Below, piece by piece: positions 12,399-19,374 of a stretch of 50,269 bases of DNA. Origin of the DNA: Collinsella aerofaciens (GTDB taxonomy: Bacteria; Actinomycetota; Coriobacteriia; Coriobacteriales; Coriobacteriaceae). The position numbers and the translations under genes are program-made. Location of the stretch: the NCBI RefSeq assembly GCF_015670745.1, contig NZ_JADPCH010000018.1, positions 1 through 50,269 of the forward strand, read 5' to 3'. The notes below the pieces were generated by a model. It saw only the letters and a list, made by a program, of their open reading frames with translations. It had not been told where the DNA came from and made no database searches. The stretch's first letter is position 1, and every line of letters starts with the position of its first letter.

Positions 12399-12647
12399 AT
12401 GGTCGAGTTTACAAAGACGATTAAAGATCCGTTGGGATTACATGCCCGCCCGGTTGCGCTGCTCTATGACATCATTGCCAAGCATCGTTGCGACGTGTCA
12501 GTCAGTATCGGCGATCGCCACACGAATGGCCGCGATGTCATGGGACTCATGGCTCTCTACGGCGAGTGCGGCGAGGACATCATCTTCCGCGTTTCGGGCG
12601 TAGACGAGGCTTCCTGCGTTACGTCGATCAGAAATCTCTCACTCTAA
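12399..12647 (+). CDS. ptsH: HPr-like phosphocarrier with natural Asp46
   Basis: HPr carries phosphate from enzyme I to sugar-specific EIIA proteins. The 82-residue protein begins MVEFTKTIKDPLGLHARPVA, so the phosphorylatable His is exactly at position 15 in the GLHARP motif. The regulatory-site region reads TNGRDVMGLMAL, aligning with NLKSIMGVMSL of Bacillus HPr. The Ser46 that HPr kinase modifies is Asp46 here. A start 45 nt further up is possible, but the ATG at 12399 has GGGAGGGG 4 nt before it and gives canonical numbering. The gene stands alone with its own terminator; ptsI and hprK are not in the window. A role in PTS transport or purely in regulation cannot be decided. Confidence 0.85.
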   Translation: MVEFTKTIKDPLGLHARPVALLYDIIAKHRCDVSVSIGDRHTNGRDVMGLMALYGECGEDIIFRVSGVDEASCVTSIRNLSL

Positions 12648-12654
12648 GCATGAT

Positions 12655-12693
12655 AGGGCGTGGTAAAGGATGGTCCTTTGCCGTGCCCTTTTG
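12655..12693 (+). terminator. Terminator after the HPr gene
   Basis: AGGGCGTGGTAAAGGA pairs with TCCTTTGCCGTGCCCT (one or two mismatches) and is followed by TTTTG. It starts 8 nt after the stop. Confidence 0.8.
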
Positions 12694-12739
12694 TTTCGTA
12701 TAGGAAACTTTTTCGAAATCTGAATGGGGACCCTTTCCA

Positions 12740-12793
12740 AAAAGTTAACCACGTGTTAGTTTACTAAAGCGAACATAGGCGTGGTTAACTTTT
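12740..12793. promoter_or_regulatory. Nested inverted repeats in the feo promoter region
   Basis: AAAAGTTAACCACG (12740-12753) and CGTGGTTAACTTTT (12780-12793) are perfect 14-bp inverted copies. Between them TTAGTTTACTAA (12757-12768) is a smaller palindrome resembling DtxR/IdeR-type iron boxes. The block ends 42 nt before feoA. TGGTTAACT recurs before the small Feo gene at 15943. An iron-responsive repressor is the natural guess. Confidence 0.55.
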
Positions 12794-12835
12794 ACCGCGT
12801 CGATGTTGAGGACGAACTGACGTTAGGAGCCACTC

Positions 12836-13078
12836 ATGTCTTGCGGACCGCAGATGCCGGCAATGCCGCTTTCGATGGTAAAAGCGGGCGAAACCGTGCG
12901 CGTGTCTCGTGTAAAGGGCAATGAGGATATGAAGCACCACCTCAAGGACCTCGGCTTTGTCGAGGGCAGCGAAATCCACGTGGTGAGCTCGAGTGGCGCC
13001 AATATCATCGTCACTGTGCTGGGCGCACGCTTTGGTATCGATTCCAAGGTTGCCATGCACATCATGACCGTCGGTTAG
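12836..13078 (+). CDS. feoA: FeoA-domain protein (first copy)
   Basis: FeoA is a small SH3-like cytosolic protein that supports FeoB in ferrous iron uptake. The 80 residues contain MVKAGETVRVSRVKGNEDMKHHLKDLGFVEGSEIHVVSS, the usual FeoA core where the LGF-x-G turn joins two beta strands, and end with the FGIDSKVAMHIMTV strand. A short N-terminal extension holds MSCGPQMPAMP. GGAGCC precedes the ATG. It starts the feoA-feoA-feoB group, 39 nt before the second feoA. Confidence 0.9.
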   Translation: MSCGPQMPAMPLSMVKAGETVRVSRVKGNEDMKHHLKDLGFVEGSEIHVVSSSGANIIVTVLGARFGIDSKVAMHIMTVG

Positions 13079-13117
13079 TCTGCAGCATTTCATAAAAACC
13101 GAAAGGGGGACAAGAGG

Positions 13118-13339
13118 ATGAAGACGTTGGGTGACGTTAAGGTGGGCGAGAGCTCCACCATCGTCAAGCTTCACGGTGAGGGTGCGCTTCGCCGCCACCT
13201 TATGGACCTGGGGCTCATCAAGGGCACTTCGTTCAAGGTCGTGAAGGTTGCACCGCTCGGTGATCCGGTCGAGATCAACGTGCGCGGCTACGAGCTTTCC
13301 ATCCGCAAGGAGGAGGCCGCCGTCGTCGAGGTCCAATAA
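13118..13339 (+). CDS. feoA: FeoA-domain protein (second copy)
   Basis: This 73-residue FeoA-like protein has KVGESSTIVKLHGEGALRRHLMDLGLIKGTSFKVVKVAPLGDPVEINVRGYELSIRKEEA, a clearer match to the family consensus than the first copy (the DPVEINVRGYELSLR strand is diagnostic). GAAAGGGGG lies upstream of the ATG. Tandem feoA genes before feoB occur in many Gram-positive bacteria. A 123-nt gap with a palindrome (13368-13387) separates it from feoB, so feoB may have extra control. Confidence 0.93.
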   Translation: MKTLGDVKVGESSTIVKLHGEGALRRHLMDLGLIKGTSFKVVKVAPLGDPVEINVRGYELSIRKEEAAVVEVQ

Positions 13340-13367
13340 GGGCTCGCGGCGTATATTTCTGCAGATA

Positions 13368-13387
13368 AAGTTAGGTATTTCTAACTT
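13368..13387. promoter_or_regulatory. Palindrome upstream of feoB, DtxR-like
   Basis: AAGTTAG-GTATTT-CTAACTT is a perfect 7-bp inverted repeat with a 6-bp spacer. The core TTAGGTATTTCTAA resembles the TTAGGnTAnnCTAA type of metal-repressor boxes. It sits 75 nt before feoB. Confidence 0.5.
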
Positions 13388-13462
13388 AATGCAGCATTTT
13401 TGAAGCACATTATCCAGCCCGTGCGGAGAAAGCAGCGCGGGCACACAAGGAAGAAGGATTGA

Positions 13463-15790
13463 ATGGCGGATTCTCAGATCCATGTCGCGCTGGCGGGTAA
13501 CCCCAACTGCGGCAAGACCACGCTTTTCAACCTGATCACCGGCGCCAACGGCTACGTTGGCAACTGGCCCGGCGTCACGGTTGAGAAAAAGGAGGCCAAG
13601 CTCCTAAGCGACAAGAACGTTACCATCACGGACCTCCCTGGCATCTACTCGCTTTCCCCCTACAGCCCCGAGGAGCAATGCTCGCGCGATTACCTCATGA
13701 GCGGCGAGTCCGATGTTGTCGTCCAGGTTGTCGACGCCACCAACCTCGAGCGTAACCTGTACCTGGCGCTTCAGGTTATCGAGACCGGCCTGCCCGTGGT
13801 CGTTGCCCTCAACATGGCCGACCTGGTCGAGAAGAACGGCGATAAGATCGACACGGACAAGCTTTCCAAGAAGCTCGGCTGCCCGGTCATGATGATCTCG
13901 GCTCTTAAGAACAAGGGCATCAAGGAGCTGTTCGAGCAGGTCAAGAAGTCCGCTGCTTCTAAGGGCCAGGTGCCGGAGCACAAGTTCGATTCCTCCATCG
14001 AGGACGTTCTGGACCACATCGAGAATAACCTGCCTGCGAGCGTTCCCGCCAACAAGCGCCGCTACTACGCGGTCAAACTGTTTGAGCGCGACGCGGACGC
14101 CTGCAAGCTCATCAACCTCACCAAGGAGAAGGCCGCTCGCGTGGAGCAGCTGGTCGCCCAGTGCGAGCAGGACTGCGACGACGACGCCGGGTCCATCATC
14201 ACCGGCGAGCGTTACGGCGTGATTGCCCACATCATTGACGAGTGCCTCACCAAGGCTCCGGCAAAGATGAGCACCTCCGAGAAGATCGACCGCGTGGTTA
14301 CCAACCGTATCCTGGGCCTGCCGATCTTTGTGGTCATCATGTTCTGCGTGTACTACATCGCCGTTTCTACCTTGGGCGGCACGGTGACCGACTTCACCAA
14401 CGACCAGCTCTTCGGTACCGACGGTTGGTATGTGCTCGGCCAGGGTCGCGACGCCTACGACGCGGCCGTCGAGGCTGCGGGTGACAATGCCGACTCGGTC
14501 GACCCGGCACAGTACGGCCCCTATGTCCCGGGTATCACCACCGTGGTGCACGACGCCCTTGTGGCGGGCGGCACCGAGGACGGTGGCCTGGTCGATTCGC
14601 TGGTCTGCGACGGCATCGTCGGCGGCTTGGGCGCCATCTTCGGCTTCGTCCCGCAGATGTTCCTGCTGTTCGTCATGCTGTCCTTCTTGGAGGACTGCGG
14701 CTATATGGCCCGCGTCGCCTTCATCATGGACCGCGTGTTCCGCCGCTTTGGCCTGTCCGGTAAGTCCTTCATCCCCATGCTCGTGTCCTCGGGCTGCGGC
14801 GTCCCCGGCGTCATGGCTACCAAGACCATCGAGAACGAGAAGGACCGCCGCATGACGGTCATGACCACCACGTTCATTCCCTGTGGCGCTAAGCTGCCGA
14901 TCATCGCCCTGCTCATGGGTTCCATCATCGGCGATTCTTCTACCACCGCCGCGTGGATCAGCCCGCTCTTCTACTTCCTGGGCGTCTTTGCCGTCATCGC
15001 CTCGGGCCTCATGCTCAAGAAGACCAAGCTCTTCGCCGGCCGCCCGACGCCGTTTGTTATGGAGCTTCCTGCCTACCACTTCCCGGCGATCCGCTCTTGG
15101 GCGCTGCACGTGTGGGAGCGCTGCTGGGCCTTTATCAAGAAGGCCGGCACGATCATCTTCGCCTCTACCGTCGTGGTGTGGTTCCTCTCCAACTTTGGTA
15201 GCTACAACGGCTCCTTTGGCTTCCTGCCTGCGATGGACGGCATCTCCGAGGAGTTCATGGACTACTCCGTGCTCGCCATGCTGGGCAACCTGGTCGCTTG
15301 GATCTTCGCCCCGCTCGGCTTTAGCACCTGGCAGGCAACCGCGCTGACTGTCTCTGGCCTCGTCGCCAAAGAGAACGTCGTCGCCACCGCCGGCTCGCTG
15401 CTGTCCGTCGCCGACGCGGGCGAGACCGACCCGAGCCTGTGGACCGCGTTTGCCGGCATGTTCCCCACCATGGGCGCCTGCGTTGCCTTCGGCGCGTTCA
15501 ACCTGCTGTGCGCTCCGTGCTTTGCCGCTATGGGTACCATCCGCAACCAGATGGATTCCGGCAAGTGGACCGCGATTGCCCTCGGCTACGAGTGCGCCTT
15601 CGCTTGGGTGATCGGCCTGTTCATCAACCAGTTCTATAACCTGCTTGTCCTTGGGCAGTTTGGCTTCTGGACGGTTGTGGCTATCGTGCTGCTGGTCGCG
15701 ATGCTCTTCCAGATTTTCCGTCCTATGCCCAAGCACGCTTGGACCGACGAGGACGAGACCAACACTGCTTCCGCTGCAGTTTCCGCCTAA
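13463..15790 (+). CDS. feoB: Ferrous iron transporter FeoB
   Basis: FeoB moves Fe2+ across the cytoplasmic membrane. The 775 residues start with a G domain: G1 GNPNCGKT at 12-19, G3 DLPGIYSL near 59, and G4 NMAD near 120. A helical GDI domain follows, then the membrane part with two Gate motifs (for example VSSGCGVPGVMATKTI around 440 and the conserved IPCGAKLPI block). A loop of about 70 residues near 300-375 is rich in Asp and Gly. The ATG at 13463 has GAAGAAGGA upstream. It ends the feo cluster with a strong terminator at 15820. Confidence 0.96.
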   Translation: MADSQIHVALAGNPNCGKTTLFNLITGANGYVGNWPGVTVEKKEAKLLSDKNVTITDLPGIYSLSPYSPEEQCSRDYLMSGESDVVVQVVDATNLERNLYLALQVIETGLPVVVALNMADLVEKNGDKIDTDKLSKKLGCPVMMISALKNKGIKELFEQVKKSAASKGQVPEHKFDSSIEDVLDHIENNLPASVPANKRRYYAVKLFERDADACKLINLTKEKAARVEQLVAQCEQDCDDDAGSIITGERYGVIAHIIDECLTKAPAKMSTSEKIDRVVTNRILGLPIFVVIMFCVYYIAVSTLGGTVTDFTNDQLFGTDGWYVLGQGRDAYDAAVEAAGDNADSVDPAQYGPYVPGITTVVHDALVAGGTEDGGLVDSLVCDGIVGGLGAIFGFVPQMFLLFVMLSFLEDCGYMARVAFIMDRVFRRFGLSGKSFIPMLVSSGCGVPGVMATKTIENEKDRRMTVMTTTFIPCGAKLPIIALLMGSIIGDSSTTAAWISPLFYFLGVFAVIASGLMLKKTKLFAGRPTPFVMELPAYHFPAIRSWALHVWERCWAFIKKAGTIIFASTVVVWFLSNFGSYNGSFGFLPAMDGISEEFMDYSVLAMLGNLVAWIFAPLGFSTWQATALTVSGLVAKENVVATAGSLLSVADAGETDPSLWTAFAGMFPTMGACVAFGAFNLLCAPCFAAMGTIRNQMDSGKWTAIALGYECAFAWVIGLFINQFYNLLVLGQFGFWTVVAIVLLVAMLFQIFRPMPKHAWTDEDETNTASAAVSA

Positions 15791-15819
15791 GTCCGAATAA
15801 GGATCAACCCCTTTCCACG

Positions 15820-15852
15820 AGCCCGGGTGTCTCAGTGACACTCGGGCTTTTT
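15820..15852 (+). terminator. Terminator of feoB
   Basis: AGCCCGGGTGTC and GACACTCGGGCT pair with one mismatch, then TTTTT. It lies 30 nt after the feoB stop. Confidence 0.88.
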
Positions 15853-15907
15853 GGTGGGAGAGATGTGGCGTTTCCGCAGATAAAACCAACCAAAATAAAC
15901 CTGTCCC

Positions 15908-15951
15908 TTTTTGGTAGGTGGAGAATGGGGTAAAGTAAGTGATGGTTAACT
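15908..15951 (+). promoter_or_regulatory. Promoter and TGGTTAACT motif before the small Feo gene
   Basis: TTTTTG (15908-15913), 17 bp, TAAAGT (15931-15936) is a plausible promoter. TGGTTAACT (15943-15951) lies where transcription would start and matches the arm of the inverted repeat before feoA. This suggests a shared iron response. Confidence 0.45.
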
Positions 15952-15965
15952 AGAGGAGGCTTGCT

Positions 15966-16166
15966 ATGGCACCTATCGATATTGTTGTACTGGCTGTTAT
16001 CGGCGTTGCGTTTGTCGCCGTGTGCGTGCGCATCTACCGCAAGGGCACCTGCGCCGACTGCGCTCAGGGTGGCGTTTGCACGGGGCATTGCTCCAACAAA
16101 AAGACGTGCGCTGCACTTAAGGGCGTAGACAAAATCGCCGAAGACTTGGGTCGCGGTATCAAATAA
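15966..16166 (+). CDS. FeoB-associated Cys-rich membrane protein
   Basis: The 66-residue peptide has one N-terminal membrane helix (IDIVVLAVIGVAFVAVCVRIY) and a Cys-rich tail, CADCAQGGVCTGHCSNKKTC, with five cysteines in 20 residues. This is the pattern of the small FeoB-associated proteins found next to feoB in Firmicutes and Actinobacteria. It may bind iron or assist FeoB at the membrane. It has its own promoter-like site and terminator after feoB, and AGAGGAGG lies before the ATG. The family call is good; its exact role is not established. Confidence 0.85.
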   Translation: MAPIDIVVLAVIGVAFVAVCVRIYRKGTCADCAQGGVCTGHCSNKKTCAALKGVDKIAEDLGRGIK

Positions 16167-16179
16167 GGTCCGGACATCC

Positions 16180-16215
16180 AAGCGCTCCGCGGGCATCCGT
16201 TCGCGGGGCGCTTTG
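16180..16215 (+). terminator. Terminator of the small Feo gene
   Basis: AAGCGCTCCGCG pairs with CGCGGGGCGCTT (one mismatch), then TGTG. It starts 14 nt after the stop. Confidence 0.7.
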
Positions 16216-16310
16216 TGCATTTGAGGGAGAGCACGGCGAGTCGAAGAGTATTTTTGGGGTATCGTTAACTGGACTATTAATTGGCAACTTATCTATAACG
16301 GAGTAACCGC

Positions 16311-17390
16311 ATGAGCGCTCGCGTAACCATGAAGGACATAGCCGCCGAGCTTGGCGTTTCCATCAATACCGTGCACAAGGCTCTGACGGGAAAGGCCGGC
16401 GTGAGCGAATCCGTGCGCGCCAAGGTGAACGCTAAGGCCGAGGCCATGGGCTATCACCGCAACACAAGTGCCTCAAGCCTGCGCCGCAAGGATATCAATC
16501 TGGTGTTTTGCCTGCCCCGCGCATCGCGCGAAGGAGCGTACTTTTTCCGTTACCTGTGGGAAGGCTGCAATCGCTTTGAACAGGAGGTCATCGACCGGGG
16601 CATTACGGTTGAGCGCGTTGAATTTGGCGTGGGCGGCTACGCTGATGCACTCGAGCAAATCGACGAGCGTCTGCAGGTGGGCGAGAAGATTGATGGCTTG
16701 CTCGCCTATGCGCCGGGCGACGATCGTGCGACTGAGCTTTTGGGGCAGATCGCCGAGGCGGGCGTGACGATTGAGCTTGTCGACGGCGACCGTCCGCATT
16801 TGAATCGTTTGGGTGCGAGCTTGGCCGATTATTCGACGGCAGGCAGCCTTATGGCCGAGCAGTCGGCAAACCTGGTCCATGCTTCTGGGGCCGACGCCCG
16901 CGTGCTCCTTTTGACAGGCGACCCATATACCGATTCGCACTATCTAACCGCCCGCGCCTTCCACAATTACCTGCGCGAACGTGATATTCCATGGCAGGTT
17001 GAGGATCTTGCAGGTGCCCATGCGCAAGTCAAACAACTCGAGCATGAGCTCGAAAAGCGCTTGAGTGCGCCGGACGCCCCCGAACTTATCTGTAGCGTTT
17101 TTGCCGTTGGTTCCGAAGTGGTTGCCGACGCGCTCGTCTCGACCGGCAAGGCCGGTCGGGTCATGGTGATCGGCAACGACCTGTTTCCCGAAAGCGCCCT
17201 GGCCTTGCGCCGCGGTATCTTTACCAATATTGTCTATAAGGACCCGACGAGCCTGGCGTATCGCGGCGCCAAGACACTGGGCGATTATTTGCTGTGGGGA
17301 AGGACCCCGACGGAGCCCGTCCAGAAGGGCGCCGTCGAGATGGTATTTGCCAGCAATGTCGACCGCTACTGCGAACTTGCGGGTATTTAG
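16311..17390 (+). CDS. LacI-family regulator, probable controller of the pectin/galacturonate regulon
   Basis: This 359-residue protein has an N-terminal LacI domain, VTMKDIAAELGVSINTVHKALTGKAGVS, with a HKAL recognition helix instead of the common SRAL, followed by a type I sugar-binding domain (VMVIGNDLFPESALALRRGI near 290-310). ACGGAGTAA precedes the ATG at 16311. It lies directly upstream of uxaCBA, before whose first gene two AGGTGAACGTTCACCT-type operators sit. The same operator recurs before the transporter, GH105 and dhuD. No copy is seen before this gene, so it does not seem to be autoregulated through that site. The link to the regulon is by position and is not proven. Confidence 0.8.
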   Translation: MSARVTMKDIAAELGVSINTVHKALTGKAGVSESVRAKVNAKAEAMGYHRNTSASSLRRKDINLVFCLPRASREGAYFFRYLWEGCNRFEQEVIDRGITVERVEFGVGGYADALEQIDERLQVGEKIDGLLAYAPGDDRATELLGQIAEAGVTIELVDGDRPHLNRLGASLADYSTAGSLMAEQSANLVHASGADARVLLLTGDPYTDSHYLTARAFHNYLRERDIPWQVEDLAGAHAQVKQLEHELEKRLSAPDAPELICSVFAVGSEVVADALVSTGKAGRVMVIGNDLFPESALALRRGIFTNIVYKDPTSLAYRGAKTLGDYLLWGRTPTEPVQKGAVEMVFASNVDRYCELAGI

Positions 17391-17415
17391 CCGATTGAGC
17401 AGGTACCCCCTCTTG

Positions 17416-17614
17416 CGACGTGCATTTTTGGGAGTATTCAGCATTGGCATGCCCTGAATGAGGTGCAGAACGACTGTTTTAAGTGCCCCCGATGGCGTAA
17501 TTTGCCATCGGGGGCACTTTTTATGCCGATCGGGCGCTATCTGCGTTCCAAATAGGACGCTGAGGATGGCGCACGGCGCGCTCTAATGCTGAATACTCCC
17601 AAAAATGTACGTCG
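17416..17614. repeat. MITE-like unit with 32-bp inverted repeats around a terminator hairpin
   Basis: The left arm (17416-17447) contains TTTTTGGGAGTATTCAGCAT and the right arm (17583-17614) is its inverted copy, with only two mismatches in 32. Inside lies the hairpin AAGTGCCCCCGATGGC/GCCATCGGGGGCACTT. The unit fills most of the gap between the LacI gene and the uxa promoter. Confidence 0.65.
17481..17523 (+). terminator. Strong terminator hairpin
   Basis: A perfect 16-bp stem (AAGTGCCCCCGATGGC) with a 7-nt loop is followed by TTTTT. It would end the LacI transcript 90 nt after its stop. Confidence 0.92.
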
Positions 17615-17744
17615 GGACATGACCCACCTGAGCAAAAGCGCTCAAGTTCGGTGTTCGGGGACGCCAACCGGTCCGCAATGCATGCAAGTCACAGCTCCGG
17701 CAACCGTTGAACGGGCAAAACCTACCGTTCACCCCATGGTTGTT

Positions 17745-17760
17745 AGGTGAACGTTCACCT
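17745..17760. promoter_or_regulatory. Uronate-regulon operator 1 before uxaC
   Basis: AGGTGAACGTTCACCT is a perfect 16-bp palindrome with a central CG, as LacI-family operators have. Its TTCACC could serve as the -35 (17754-17759), with TAGTAT at 17778-17783 as the -10. Confidence 0.75.
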
Positions 17761-17782
17761 TTTGAGTCGTAATGGATTAGTA

Positions 17783-17798
17783 TGGTGAACGTTCACCT
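17783..17798. promoter_or_regulatory. Uronate-regulon operator 2 before uxaC
   Basis: TGGTGAACGTTCACCT is centred 38 bp after operator 1, where transcription would begin. Confidence 0.75.
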
Positions 17799-17850
17799 AG
17801 AGGATGACGAGCGTATTGTGCGCCCGCTCCGCAAACAAAGGGGTTGTTTG

Positions 17851-19278
17851 ATGAAAAACTTCATGGACGATCAGGATTTCCTGCTGAGCACCAAGACCGG
17901 CGAGGAGCTGTTCCACAACTTTGCCGAGGGCATGCCCATCGTCGACTACCACTGCCACATTTCTCCCAAGGAGATTTGGGAGGACAAGCGTTTCGAGAAC
18001 ATCACCGAGGTTTGGCTGGGCGGCGACCACTACAAGTGGCGCCTGATGCGTGCCAACGGCGTCGACGAGCGCTTTATCACTGGCGACGCCCCTGCTCGCG
18101 AGAAGTTCCAAAAGTGGGCCGAGACCCTGGGTCGCTGCGTCGGCAACCCCGTCTTTGAGTGGAGCCACCTGGAGCTTAAGCGCTACTTTGGCTACGAGGG
18201 CGTCCTCAACGGCAAGACTGCCCAGGAGGTTTGGGACCTTGCCAACGCCAAGCTCGCCGAGGCCAGTTTCACCTGCCGCAACCTGATCAAGCAGTCCAAC
18301 GTCCGCATGATCTGCACTACTGACGACCCCGCCGACAGCTTTGAGTGGCACAAGAAGATTGCCGCCGACGACAGCTTTGACGTTCAGGTCGTTCCCGCCA
18401 TGCGCCCCGATGCCGCTTTGCGCATCGAGCGCGGCCAGGAGTTTGCCGACTACTGCAAGCACCTCTCCGAGGTTGCCGGCGTTGAGGTCAGCGACTTTGA
18501 GGGCATGAAGGCTGCCATTTCCAAGCGCTACGACGTTGCTCACGAGCTGGGCTGCCGCGCATCCGACCACGCACTCGACTACGTTATGTACGTCCCGGCT
18601 ACCGCCGACGAGATCGAGGCTATCTTTGCCAAGGGTCTGGCTGCCGAGCCGCTTACCGAGGAAGAGGTCCTCAAGTACAAGACTGCCTTTATGCAGTTTG
18701 TCGCTGGCGAGTATGTCCGTCTGGGCTGGGCCATGCAGCTGCACTTTGGCTGCAAGCGCGACAACAATCGCGCCATGTTTGCCAAGCTCGGTCCCGATAC
18801 CGGCTACGACTGCATCTCCAACTACACGCCGTCCGACCAGCTCGCCGATTTCCTCAACTCCATTCAGGAGACTTGCGGCCTGCCCAAGACCATCCTGTAC
18901 AGTCTGAACCCCATCGACAACACCATGATCGATACCGTGATGGGCTGCTTCCAGGAGGCTCCGACTGCCGGTAAGATCCAGAACGGCTCCGCCTGGTGGT
19001 TCAACGACAACGAGGTCGGTATGCGCGAGCAGCTCACGGCTCTGGCTAACGAGGGCGTGCTGGGCAACTTTGTGGGCATGCTTACCGATTCCCGCTCCTT
19101 CCTGTCCTATCCGCGCCACGAGTACTTCCGTCGCGTGCTGTGCAGCGTGATCGGCGAGTGGGTCGAGCAGGGCAAGTACCCGGCCGACATGGAGCTACTG
19201 GGCGAGGTTGTACGCGACATCAGCTACAACAATGCGGTCCGCTACTTTGGCTTTGACCTGGACACCGTCGAGGCCTAA
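17851..19278 (+). CDS. uxaC: Uronate isomerase UxaC
   Basis: UxaC converts galacturonate to tagaturonate (and glucuronate to fructuronate), the entry step of the isomerase pathway. The 475-residue amidohydrolase-fold protein has the metal-binding H34-x-H36 in IVDYHCHISPKEI, the LHFGCKRDNN block, and the family's C-terminal signature TDSRSFLSYPRHEYFRRVLC. The ATG at 17851 has AAAGGGG 8 nt upstream; a longer frame to 17782 would run through operator 2 and is rejected. It is the first gene of uxaC-uxaB-uxaA. Confidence 0.96.
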   Translation: MKNFMDDQDFLLSTKTGEELFHNFAEGMPIVDYHCHISPKEIWEDKRFENITEVWLGGDHYKWRLMRANGVDERFITGDAPAREKFQKWAETLGRCVGNPVFEWSHLELKRYFGYEGVLNGKTAQEVWDLANAKLAEASFTCRNLIKQSNVRMICTTDDPADSFEWHKKIAADDSFDVQVVPAMRPDAALRIERGQEFADYCKHLSEVAGVEVSDFEGMKAAISKRYDVAHELGCRASDHALDYVMYVPATADEIEAIFAKGLAAEPLTEEEVLKYKTAFMQFVAGEYVRLGWAMQLHFGCKRDNNRAMFAKLGPDTGYDCISNYTPSDQLADFLNSIQETCGLPKTILYSLNPIDNTMIDTVMGCFQEAPTAGKIQNGSAWWFNDNEVGMREQLTALANEGVLGNFVGMLTDSRSFLSYPRHEYFRRVLCSVIGEWVEQGKYPADMELLGEVVRDISYNNAVRYFGFDLDTVEA

Positions 19279-19303
19279 GCCCGCATCAAATCACATCGAA
19301 CTC

Positions 19304-19332
19304 GGGAGCGCCGTTGCCACACGCGGCGCCCC
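19304..19332 (+). terminator. Intercistronic hairpin uxaC/uxaB
   Basis: GGG(A)GCGCCG pairs with CGGCGCCCC, then TGTTTT. It could partly end transcription or protect the 3' end of the uxaC message. Confidence 0.45.
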
Positions 19333-19374
19333 TGTTTTGCCTGCACGCTAACAGCTATCTAAGGAGAGACACAG

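Noticed and set aside
13604-15889. Long minus-strand frame opposite feoB
   Set aside because: Shadow of feoB with His/Asp/Gly-rich low-complexity sequence.
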